Notes under the pieces: generated by a model
What the model was told of the DNA's origin: nothing
What the model saw: only the letters and a program-made list of their open reading frames with translations
Databases searched by the model: none
Shown here: one piece after another, positions 41,434 through 51,053 of the stretch
Position numbering within the stretch: position 1 is the first letter of the stretch
Layout of the letters: the number at the start of each line of letters is the position of its first letter
Program-made: the position numbers and the translations under genes
NCBI RefSeq assembly: GCF_040054535.1
Contig: NC_090784.1
Location: forward strand, 18,490,001-18,554,000
Source of the DNA: Antennarius striatus
Lineage: Eukaryota > Chordata > Actinopteri > Lophiiformes > Antennariidae
Length of the DNA stretch: 64,000 nucleotides
Direction of reading: 5' to 3'

Positions 41434-44400
41434 CTGTGGAAAGAGGAAAGAAAAAATAATACAGAAGATATGCTTATTATGTTGAACAGAAAGCCAGGTG
41501 CTATTCTGCTTTTCAGAACTTTTCTTGAAATTGAAAACACAATTACTTGGTAGGAGGGGGGGGGCATTTTAATGGATTCATTAAATGGCTGCAATTGTGG
41601 CTGCAAATAACCAACTATTCAAACTCGTATGAGACAATCAAATAAAATCCCCTCATCTCCTTAAACTATGGGTTTATGGTTTATTGTAAATTCCTCACCA
41701 CATTAACGCTCACTGTAATAATGCCTTTAAGCTGCAAATGCAACTTAAGGGAGTAAGATGCTATCAACTGCAATCTCATCAAGGCTTGTAAACAGTTTGG
41801 AAGAGAAATTTACAGTTGTTGCCAAAAACATTGCGACTGGTCTGACAGCACATGGCTAAAATCTCACTTGTACAGGGAAAAGCATCAATCTCTTGAAACA
41901 GGTGCAACAGGAGAGTTAGTAGAGCTGCACCAACATGATTCCCTGTCAGCGTGATGCAGCAGATAGGTGGGGCTGGGCTGGTCTGCTCATCTGCATACAG
42001 CTCATTAGCATGGGTAAACATGGAGAAAACTGGTGCCATATGGCAGACTTGCCAAGCATGAAATTCCCTCCTCGTGTTTACCCCCTTTACCCTTGGATTA
42101 TTACAGCGCTGCTTGCCTCTCTACTGATTTTTGACAAGACCCAACTGTGATTTGCTTTAGTGAGAGCAAACAATTCTGGTAGCATGCCATACAGGACAAG
42201 CAACACCCTACACTGGCAGACAAAAGTTGACCAAGGACAAATGCTTAAGAAAGCCTCAAATGTTGAAGTGGCGCAGCGCCTGTACACCCAAAAACAGACA
42301 AGCCTTCAAATCGAAGCAAAAAGCTATTTCAAACCAACAGCGCCGCACACTATGCAGCTGAATATCAAATGAAATCCTACAATATCCTACAAAAATGACA
42401 AAAAAGATATCATGGCCAGCATGAGGCTGTCATATCTATTGACAGATGTGGTGCCTGGTACCAGTGTGTTAAAACTAGCAGGTTTTAGTTGAAGTAGATG
42501 TCAATAACAATTTCAGCAGACGGACTTGTTTCTTACCTGGCCAGCAATTCTGTCCAGGTCTCTGGTTCCCTGGGAGGTTAGTCTGCGACCACTAAGGAAA
42601 ATGAGACAAAAACAAGAAAATGGAGGAATATTAAAAAAAAACAAAAAACATAGAACTTCTGTCAAAACGGTACATGCAAAATTCTTAGATTAACAGCAAG
42701 CTCCAAAAGTAAACTCACATTATCTGCCTGTATAGCCATTTATCAGTCTAACTTGTTATAATGTGAGATAATGACTGTGGACATGACAGCCTTCTGTCAA
42801 ATGTAGAAATAGATGATACTTTGCTTGTGCCGAAAGCATCAAAATTATTTTTAAAATTTGTATATATTTTACTCTGGTGTGAACTGTTGCTTTAAGACCT
42901 TAACAACCACTTATTGCCACAATGAACACTATTCGAGTCGAGAAAAATCACATCAATCCTCCATCTGACACCAAGGCACAAAAAAAAATCATTCATCATC
43001 AACTCTGAAACAAAAGCATTTCTAATGGGAAAATCATTTTCCCGTGGGCTTGAACTTAGAGCCAATTAATTAGTCCTTGACACAGTGTGGTTACACATTT
43101 ATCGCTGACTCAACTCAAAAATTCTAACTCATGAATATAAAGATTTCCTAGTTGCAGAATTACAGCAACACGTCTCCTTAAAATGTGACCATGAAATCAG
43201 AAAAATGAGGCAGGGAAATTGGGGTCTACTTGTCTGCATAGTAAGAATGACAGAGGACAAATATAACAAAAGACTCAACTATCCAGTGCCTCTGGTGACC
43301 CAAATTTACCCCATTTGTGCCAATTAATACACACAAGTATTAAGTACAGATAAATACTAACAAATGCCTTGTTATACATTGTTATAATTCCGTAATAGTC
43401 AACCTTTAAAAACTTTATGAGCACCACTATTTATCATGACTCATGTTACTTCTTTCCTTCCTCCAGTCTAATTTATCCCATAATTAATGACTCATTGTTG
43501 TGATTACTGAGGGTAACAACTGATAAGTCAATAGCATTTGACCTGAACATAAATATAGAAGTTTGACAGATTTCCATTTAACTTAGTTTTAACAGTAGCT
43601 AAAATTTTAAATCCTACAAACATTAACAAAAATGTAGCTTACTCGAAATAATACGGGACTTCCAACTACAGACAGCTAAAATATACTAACTTTCCTGGTG
43701 ATTACTTGCCAAACTGCGTGGTATGACAGCTTCGGAGCACTGAAATTATTTCACTGGCAAATGATCTGTGCTTTGTATTGTAGTTACATGTTTGGCTGCA
43801 GTAGCAGTACAGAACACAGAACAGTACAAAAAGCTATGTTTGACAATCTGTTGCACACCAAGTGTTACTCTGCAAACTTAGATGCCTGTAAACCACATTA
43901 GCAGTTACTTGACATCAGAGTAACACTGATACTTTTCAAGGGCACTATGAGGGTTACAAGCTGGAGATGCAAACTGAACAGCTTTCACTGGAGTTTGGTT
44001 TCTGTCACTAATGGTTCAATTGCCTGTGCTTTTACAGTCCCATTTTTTCCTCATCTCACTGTGGACTGCTACAAGCTAATGTGAGACGCAGATACACAGA
44101 AGGACAGACTGGCACTTAATCATCAAGATAAAAATCAACATGAGTGTAACAGACTGGGACAGCTTATCCATCTCATCTGATCTCTGTGGATTTTCATAAG
44201 GCACATGTTAGGAGTGCTGCTTGTGAACTTGCCTGTATGAGACAGTTGCAAGGACAAACTAGTAGCATGTTTTACAACCCTTAAGGGTACTTAGTCGCTG
44301 TGGCGACCCCTGAAGGGAAAAGCCGAAAGGAAAAGAAGAAGGGTACTTAGTCCGATCACCAAAGCCTAAGATCATACAGCTACAAATGACCATTCTGAAA

Positions 44401-46314
44401 TTTCAAAGCCTTTTCCATTTTAAAGTGGTGACAATAAAATCCCACTTTATGGTAACTGCAAAGCTTAATTAGTTTTAACAGCAAAATAGGCCACATGCTT
44501 TCAGCAGTTCATCCGCCAAGTTCTGTCTGCAACATTAACAATGTCACACAGTGACCAACAACAATATGAAAATCTTATTTTATGGATGAAGCTATTGTAG
44601 CACTGTAAGATTGTAGCACTGTAAGATAAGCAGTGACCCCTTTGTTAATGTGAATGTAGCATTTATGCAGAATTGGAACCAACATCCCCAGATAAGTGGT
44701 GGGTGTGTGGCCAATGATGAAGTTATGTTCCACTAATAACAGTGCAAGGCAAAAAACATAATTAGCACAACACAGATTAACTGGTGAAACCAAATAATTG
44801 TCTCTTCTTAAAATTTTGGTTACTCACTTAGCCCAGTTTGAAATTTGACTGAGGATAGGATAATACTGTTGGTACTATTATTGGAAGAAGGCTTATTAAG
44901 AATAGACACAACTGTCTGTACCACACACAAACTTCAAACAGAACGACAAATGGGTGATATGTCATTACTCAACCCCACTGAAAAGGCTTCTTTAAACAAA
45001 CTGATAAACATTTCTAGCATTAGAATAAAATCATGATCTGCTGGCGGGAATCAATAAGAGGCACACACCCATTGGGATCCTTCTCAATCATCTTGAGAAG
45101 CTCGAGGGCCTGCAGGACCTTACGAGCTACGTTCTTGGATCCTACGCTGTAGTGGGCAGGGCATACGCCATTCCTCTGGCGACTGCCATAGATTTTTGTC
45201 ATGGAGCCAACACCAGCACGTCCACGGAGGTATAGGTGGCGAACTGTGGATGCTGTGAAAGCAGATGCAGTTTTAATTACGCAAAACAGTAGTAATAAGT
45301 GCTTTCAGAATTCCATCAACATGGTGAAACAGATGCTATTGACTACATAAATAAAAATCAAAAAATCAAAATCAGAACAAGGACAAAAAGGTATAATCCC
45401 AGCTGTCACATGATTTACGTACAATAACTTGAAATGTTTTCAGTTTTAAAACTTATAAAATAAAATTCAAGCGCTCCGTGGTATAAAGTGTCACTTGCCA
45501 CAGGTAATTATTAGGTATCAATTATCATAAAATTGAAGTATTTACAACAAGCCAATCTTCATTGACCAGCAAAATGTCCTTCAGCATAAATAACCATTCA
45601 GATTCTAATGGAACAGATTGAGAGTTCAGGTTCTAGCCCAAAAGCACTTCGAGACTGTCTAGTAATAATGTGAAAATCAATTAACTTCTACAATCAGTGA
45701 TTCCGAATTTTTCTGGGCGAAGTCTCAAATTTGTTCTGCACGTTTAAGCAAACTTAGGATACTTCTTGTAATACAGAGACACTGTAATTCAAACAAATTC
45801 AATTCAAACTAAAAACAGCCATTTACCAGCTCTGATGTAGAACCAGTTCTCATCACTGGGGGCCAGCTCTTTGTGCTTGCCAAGCTTCACAAGGTCCACC
45901 CAGTCAGGTACCTTCAGCTTTCCTGATCTGGGGATAGAAAAGAAGTGTGACTTGACAAACTACTGCAACAGGTTTATATAATTTAACACTTAACCTTAAC
46001 AAAGAACTACATTGTGACAATAAAAAGAATATAGAAAAGTTATTAAATCAGTTCAGACGTAACATTATACAAATCGTATTGGTATAAAATAAATAAATTA
46101 AAATACAGTCATTTAACCATGTGAGCAAACTGCTAATATGGCCTAAAATGATCAGCAATTACCTTCAGTAAATATATTATATGATCACCCAAAAGCATAC
46201 ATTATTTATCAGTGGAAAATACATCTTTACATTTGGAACTTACTTCTTCAGGAATGCAGCCAGGGCACGGACAAACTCCTGCTGATTGACGTCTTTCACT
46301 GTGACACCCGGCAT
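41404..46314 (-). CDS. rps19: 40S ribosomal protein S19 (eS19), five coding exons
   Basis: Small-subunit ribosomal protein S19, required for pre-18S rRNA maturation and 40S assembly and part of the cytosolic ribosome. The coding sequence joins 46314-46244, 45927-45827, 45252-45069, 42591-42537 and 41433-41404 on the minus strand. It totals 441 nt and 146 residues, against 145 in the human protein as I remember it. All joins have GT-AG ends and keep frame. It opens [20 protein letters not shown] and ends VAAANKKTV. The signature [14 protein letters not shown] and the helix [17 protein letters not shown] are intact, and Arg62, a residue mutated in human Diamond-Blackfan anaemia, is retained. 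The start is fixed by the family N-terminus; the ATG lies exactly at the exon's acceptor. A non-coding TOP exon lies about 1 kb upstream. Confidence 0.96.
41434..42536 (-). other. rps19: rps19 intron between coding exons 4 and 5
   Basis: About 1.1 kb, GTAAGA at the donor and a CTTTCCACAG acceptor on the minus strand. I see no second gene and no convincing box C/D or H/ACA snoRNA. A TTGATGA word near 41775 lacks a matching box D at the expected spacing. Confidence 0.75.
42537..42591 (-). CDS. rps19: rps19 coding exon 4
   Basis: 55 nt. Completes a split glycine codon, then 18 codons [18 protein letters not shown]. It follows a TTTTCCTTAG acceptor and ends at CAG|GTAAGA. Confidence 0.94.
44283..44352 (+). 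mobile_element. 42-bp 5'-truncated retroposon tail with perfect 14-bp target duplication
   Basis: A 42-bp insert (44297-44338) reading GCTGTGGCGACCCCTGAAGG and then an AAGCCGAAAGGAAAAGAAG-type tail is flanked by AAGGGTACTTAGTC at 44283-44296 and again at 44339-44352, with no mismatch. The insert resembles a 3' end often seen in teleost genomes (GTGGCGACCCC...GCCGAAAGAAGAAG), probably from a non-LTR element. Target-primed reverse transcription with extreme 5' truncation explains the structure. Confidence 0.8.
44594..44625. repeat. 16-bp tandem duplication
   Basis: Two identical adjacent copies of ATTGTAGCACTGTAAG in the rps19 intron. Confidence 0.9.
45069..45252 (-). CDS. rps19: rps19 coding exon 3
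   Basis: 184 nt, the largest exon, encoding [20 protein letters not shown] and then the IYGSRQRNG signature through EKDPNG. The acceptor is CTTTCACAG. The donor GG|GTGTGT is weaker than the other donors of this gene, but frame and family sequence fix it. Confidence 0.95.
45253..45826 (-). other. rps19: rps19 intron between coding exons 2 and 3
   Basis: 574 bp of AT-rich intron with GTAAAT donor and TTTCACAG acceptor. Nothing else recognised in it. Confidence 0.8.
45827..45927 (-). CDS. rps19: rps19 coding exon 2
   Basis: 101 nt. Completes Lys24, then encodes [20 protein letters not shown] and [13 protein letters not shown]. Acceptor TATCCCCAG, donor GCTG|GTAAAT. Confidence 0.95.
46244..46314 (-). 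CDS. rps19: rps19 coding exon 1 (start codon)
   Basis: 71 nt. The ATG (46314-46312) directly follows an acceptor TCGGTAG, so the exon starts at the A of the start codon. It encodes [23 protein letters not shown] and two bases of the next Lys, then donor GTAAGT. Confidence 0.95.
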
Positions 46315-47319
46315 CTACCGATAGAGACGACATTGCAGAGAGGTTACATTACATACATATACTGTGCGCTCCACTGATACAGAAAACCTTTAAGGTTCTG
46401 TATTAAGTCACTAAACAACTTAAGTTCACTAAAGGAACTGATATTGATGTGTGAAGACATGTAAGTCTATTAAGACTGAATGAATGGTTTGAAACAACAA
46501 TGATTCTCAAAATGCATTGTATTAACTGTATGAATTGGTTGAAAATATTGTAATGAGAGAGATGTTTCATTGATCCCTGGGACTACACAAGCCAAACGGC
46601 CTCTACCTGTCAGCCCTGTTTTTCTGATGTTGATGTCGCAAATGAGATGGTGAAGTCTATTGAAATGACATTCAAAACAATAAACCAAATGAATAATAAA
46701 AATAAACATATCAAGCTGCGTATAAGTATAGGATTCAATGGAACATGTGTCTATGGACTCACCATTGCTTATTGATCTATTGTTATTGACAACATTAACA
46801 CCAACAACCACAGCAGCGATCTAAGAATTTATGGCTGATGGATGCTTGGGTTCATACAGTATATTATCAGCTTTCTAGGATTAGCTTTCCTTGGAACCTC
46901 AAAGGCGTCCTTTCACAGCATCGCTAGCTAACATGTCAACTAATAGTACGCTACATACAATTAATCTAGTAATCCTAATAAAATAAACCATACTATCAAC
47001 AATGACAACCTTTCAGTGTCATTATCTTAGCAAGACACTAACTTGACATTTCGGTATGAAATATAAAGCTAAATGCGGCTAACTTAGCTAGAAGCTAGTA
47101 GGCCCCAACGAGGTAGCATGGGGGCAGCCATCACGAGCACAACCGCAACAACAATGTAAATACCTAATTTATCGGTTACATTATTTAGTTACATGTGCCA
47201 ACCACAACCAACACAATTTACACGACTTTATATTTTATTTGGCCGCATTTCAGGGGAAAATAGTGAAGATTTTCTTCCATTTCATAGCATACAATCACAG
47301 AAGTAAAAAGCCGCTTTAC
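46315..47319 (-). other. rps19: rps19 intron 1 (5' UTR intron)
   Basis: About 1.0 kb between the non-coding TOP exon and the ATG exon. No coding potential or RNA gene recognised. Confidence 0.7.
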
Positions 47320-47346
47320 CTTGCTTGTGCACAGGAGAGGGAAGAG
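47320..47346 (-). promoter_or_regulatory. rps19: rps19 non-coding first exon with 5' TOP tract
   Basis: The minus strand reads ACCCTCTTCCCTCTCCTGTG and then CACAAGCAAG|GTAAAG. A C-initiated polypyrimidine run at about 47348-47332 followed by a short exon and a consensus donor is the typical arrangement of vertebrate ribosomal-protein genes. TOP motifs place these mRNAs under mTOR/LARP1 translational control. The exact start nucleotide (47345-47348) is inferred. Confidence 0.75.
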
Positions 47347-47520
47347 GGTTACACGGGGTTTCCGACACATGTTTAAACGGGCAAATCTCGTTAGATCACG
47401 CGAGACTGGAGCGACGTTCCCCCCCCCCACCGTTTCTCGTCCACGCGGTTCTCCGACCAGGTTTTACCAAGGTTTCGTTGCGACGGAAAGGTCACACGTG
47501 TAACTTCGTGAATTTTTAAC
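47347..47520 (-). promoter_or_regulatory. rps19: rps19 core/proximal promoter region
   Basis: CpG-bearing sequence upstream of the TOP start without a TATA box at -30. It includes TCTCGCG (minus strand, about 47399-47405) facing a CGAG half-site, and a CACGTG word near 47495. TCTCGCG-type and E-box elements occur in ribosomal-protein and housekeeping promoters; binding here is inferred. Confidence 0.4.
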
Positions 47521-47539
47521 ATACAGATACAGCGTGCAA

Positions 47540-47571
47540 TTTGTCAAACAAACAAACAAACAAACAAAACA
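47540..47571. repeat. (AAAC)n repeat
   Basis: CAAACAAACAAACAAACAAA-type tetranucleotide tract of about six units. Confidence 0.9.
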
Positions 47572-47737
47572 AGGAGGGTAGATCATGAAAAAAAAAGATT
47601 CGTTTTTTAGGTTAACTGTAGGGCCTACATTCCAAATTCCGACCATTTCAACATTCCTATTTCACACAGACTTTTTAAAAATGACGCCGCAATGTGGATT
47701 GTCTAATTTTCCAGTTTGGGATTAAAAAAAAGTGTCT

Positions 47738-47818
47738 GTCTATTCATCTACCCATTCATCCATGTATTCATCCGTCTATTCATCCATCTATTCATCCGTC
47801 TATCCAGCCATCCATCTA
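47738..47818. repeat. (ATTCATCCRTCT)n degenerate minisatellite
   Basis: About seven imperfect units built from ATTCATCC with CATC/GTCT spacers. The units are related to the GGATGAAT-type tails common in fish repeats. Confidence 0.75.
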
Positions 47819-47992
47819 GTTAAGCTCCAAAACCATGGATAAGGGCAAACTGTCAATCTTTAAGAGGCAACATTAACACCACATAGATTAAGATTTCATT
47901 TCATGTCGAAATAAGTAAATATAGGCTAAGTGAACAGTGTGTAATATGTTCTGTGTACAGTATATATACAGGGTATACACTGTACTGTGTAT

Positions 47993-47998
<6 letters not shown>

Positions 47999-48067
<69 letters not shown>
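47999..48067. repeat. (GT)n microsatellite next to a palindromic TATA-rich block
   Basis: Perfect GT repeat immediately right of an imperfect palindrome of GTATATAC/CAGTATATATAC words at 47955-47996. Confidence 0.94.
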
Positions 48068-48069
<2 letters not shown>

Positions 48070-49102
48070 TTGATATACATTATTACCTCTTTCAAGGTGG
48101 TGATGTTTTTGCTGGCATTGATTTGTTTGATTTGTCTGTCTGTTTGTCTGTGGACAGATTTATTTTTCACTGATACATTTTCATCTCATAAAATTTGGAG
48201 TAATCTGGATAAATGGGCAGATCCAGGAATTCTTCAAGAGAATACAAAGCTATAAGAGACTAATGCTTTTAGGTGCAATGATGTAATTGGGAAACTAAGT
48301 CACCTTGGCAGAGGTTTGCACACTCTAAATGCTGTGTAGTCAGTCTATTTTTAATTTGGCTTGTGGGTACGTTTTTATGAATTGAACCCTTCTTACTTTG
48401 AATCTATAGCAACCATTTGCCAGGAGCTCTACAGACAATGGGAAACTGATTTGTGGAATTATTGATGTACCTACTTAGGCGGGTTTTTTGAAGTATAGAC
48501 ACATTATCCAGGCCATGATTGTCCTATACCTCAATGAAAGTCACTTATATGTGAAAATCATTTCAGGGTTTGTGCGATTTCTCTGTTTTATGACGAATAT
48601 TAAACTACCATATAAAGAAAAAAAAAGAATGGTAAAATATCACAATAATAACATGGATGATGTAAGTTAGAAGCTTAAAGGTGGCATTGAGGATGAGACA
48701 TACAGTATCCTAGCAATAAAGTCTGAGGCTGTCTGTATTTTGATTCATGAGACAATGCCTTTAGATAAGCCTTTGTAAAATCTCTTCTTTATCACCTCCA
48801 ACACATGTCCATCATCAAAAAGCACAATTCCTTCTGAGTTAAGAGCTATCTCTTATTTTCTTTTGCTTTTCTCAAATTGTCTGAAAATTTGTGGAACAGA
48901 GACAAGGTGACAGAGCTGGGCTTTGTAATAAGAACAAAGAATAGAACTCATGTTGGTGTGTGTTGCACGCTCGTTTGGGCATATGTGCATACTTTATTTC
49001 CATATTTCCTTGGCTAGCAGCAGTTTTGTTGCCCTTTGCAGATCTCAGATGGAAAGGGCAGTCATGCTCTAACATTGACACAATTGATGTGTTTGCAGAC
49101 AC

Positions 49103-49219
<117 letters not shown>

Positions 49220-50668
49220 ACTGTAGAAGGCAAGAGGATAGGCAGATGTTTATGTATCAGGTTTATATGCTCTCAGTTGGGGCAGACAGATTGGAGTGTG
49301 AGGTGAGAAGAAGAGATAAAGATCCTGGAGGGAAATATAGACAGACAAATCATAGTGACTAGATTTATAGCGTTTGTATAAACTAGGCCTGTCTGTGTCA
49401 TCGCAACGCTTCGAAACAGGTAACTACACCTTTTAATCCTCATCTACTTCTTCAACATGCCAATATGGAGAAATTTGTCACTCTTCATCTCTCAACTCTC
49501 AACTTTCTCGTTCTGATTTTTCACCCTGTAGTTTGAATGTTGTTTCAAAGAGCCCGATTGATTAAATGGGATAATTAATTACACTGCCACACAGCAGCAA
49601 CCATTTGAATTGAGAATTCACACAAGGTGGATTAAACCCCATTAATTACTCCAGCAAATCAATTTTGCCAAGGCCCTTCAAGTGGAGAGACAGGAGACAA
49701 CTGTGTAAAGTAATTATGAAATGCTACAAAGAGGTTATTTCAGACAAGGATGATTTTTTTTAGAAAAGTGACAACTCACACCAAATGTGCTGAAAAGGTC
49801 AAACTAATTATGCTGAATGGACAGGTGTTGTACTTCTGTGGTAGATCTGTTATTTCAGTGAAGACCCACTTCATGGTATTAGAGACTTTTGTTTGATGAT
49901 TCCCTGAAATTAGCTGCCAATCCATTTTGAATGCATTTGCTACAAATTATGCACTGCGGGAGTGCGTGCCGGAATGATTGACTGTCAGTGCTCATGTATT
50001 TGCACAAGAATGTCTAGACCTATTGCTGTTTCTGTGAGCATGAATGTGCAAATGATGCATCGTTGGCTACAGCGAAAAGAGAGACTAAACAAAGAGCAGG
50101 AAAAAGGCAAGAATAGAAACTGTTAACAGTGTGTTGCCACCCAGCTTGGTGCTTGCTGCTCTATGTTGGCATGGCGCTCACATCCTCGGTGGAGAACTTC
50201 TGTCAAGTTTGGTCTGGCTTGACCTTTTCATTCTCCAGGCACGTTTACAGCTCTCCAATAACTATCAAAACATGTTCTCTCTTCCTGCCAATCTTTTTGC
50301 CTGTAACATAGACCTACATTGGGTTCAAACCTGCCACATCCAGCATCAGTCCTTTCTTGTCAACTGTTTTTGTGATGCTGACCTACAACCCTTTGCTTTA
50401 ACTGAACATTTTCTGTACTTGTTTCTCATTTGTATTCCTTCTGTTTGTTGGGACATTTCTTTGACAAAGCAAGTTAACACTGCAAGTACAGTTCATGCCA
50501 GCAGAGAGATGTGGTAACGGAAGGCAGGGGTGGCAATTAGAGTCAGAATGAGCGAGGCTGCATTTGCATAAGCATCAGTACTTTTTCCTTCAATTTCTGC
50601 TCTTTTAATCCTTATCAGTCACGACTTTAACCACATTCAAATACGTCCTAACTGTTCTTTTTTTTTTT

Positions 50669-50685
50669 ATATATCTCTGTCAGGC
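50669..50685 (+). other. strong splice acceptor just before the GPCR start codon
   Basis: A T-run and ATATATCTCTGTCAG precede GCATGG. This is a good polypyrimidine tract and AG two bases upstream of the ATG, suggesting that one or more 5' UTR exons lie upstream. Confidence 0.6.
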
Positions 50686-51053
50686 ATGGAGTTGATGTGG
50701 CTGTACTCCCTGTGCCAGTGCATCGTATCTGTATCTATAATTGTGGTGAGTGTAAGGTTATGCATGTCGGTCAGTGGCGGAACCAGAGAAACCAACGTCC
50801 AGGTGAGAATTCAACACGTGCAGACGCAACCGAGGAGCGTCTCATGCTGTCTGCGCCTGTGCCTCGGCTGGGTGGGAGCTGTGGGAGGTGCTGCTGGGGT
50901 CCCCGTCACCGTGTTGCTCAACCTGCGAACCTCCCAGTGCCTTTACACTTGTATAACTTTGGTGTGTTGCCCCATGCTGGTCAGGCAATTTACCATGTTC
51001 TTGATGATGCTGCTCACACTGGACAGCCATCTGCAGCTTCACCTGGAGCACCG
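50686..51053 (+). CDS. GPCR coding exon A (TM1-TM3)
   Basis: 122 codons plus two bases, MELMWLYSLCQCIVSVSIIV through HLQLHLEH. It ends at CACCG|GTGAGT. An internal GTG|GTGAGT at 50746 and a later CCAG at 50799-50802 would define a 57-nt in-frame segment that could pass for a mini-intron. It is below the usual vertebrate intron size, so I read through it. Confidence 0.78.

Larger units (their letters stand above)
42592..45068 (-). other. rps19: rps19 intron between coding exons 3 and 4
   Basis: About 2.5 kb of AT-rich intron. It holds the 42-bp retroposon tail (44283-44352) and a 16-bp tandem duplication (44594-44625). No exon or snoRNA was recognised. Confidence 0.75.

Noticed and set aside
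41760..41790. Box C-like TTGATGA in an rps19 intron as a snoRNA
   Set aside because: No box D with terminal stem at a suitable distance; a single hexamer-scale match is expected by chance.
50131..50517. 128-codon hydrophobic, Cys-containing plus-strand frame just upstream of the GPCR
   Set aside because: It does not resemble a GPCR N-terminus. It is in an overlapping, competing frame with a second open frame at the same place, and it has no obvious donor linking it to the GPCR exon. A non-coding 5' exon here remains possible.
50746..50802. Possible 57-nt in-frame mini-intron inside the first GPCR coding exon (GTGAGT...CCAG)
   Set aside because: It is shorter than normal vertebrate introns and has no good polypyrimidine tract. 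Reading through keeps the TM1-TM2 spacing close to adenosine receptors.
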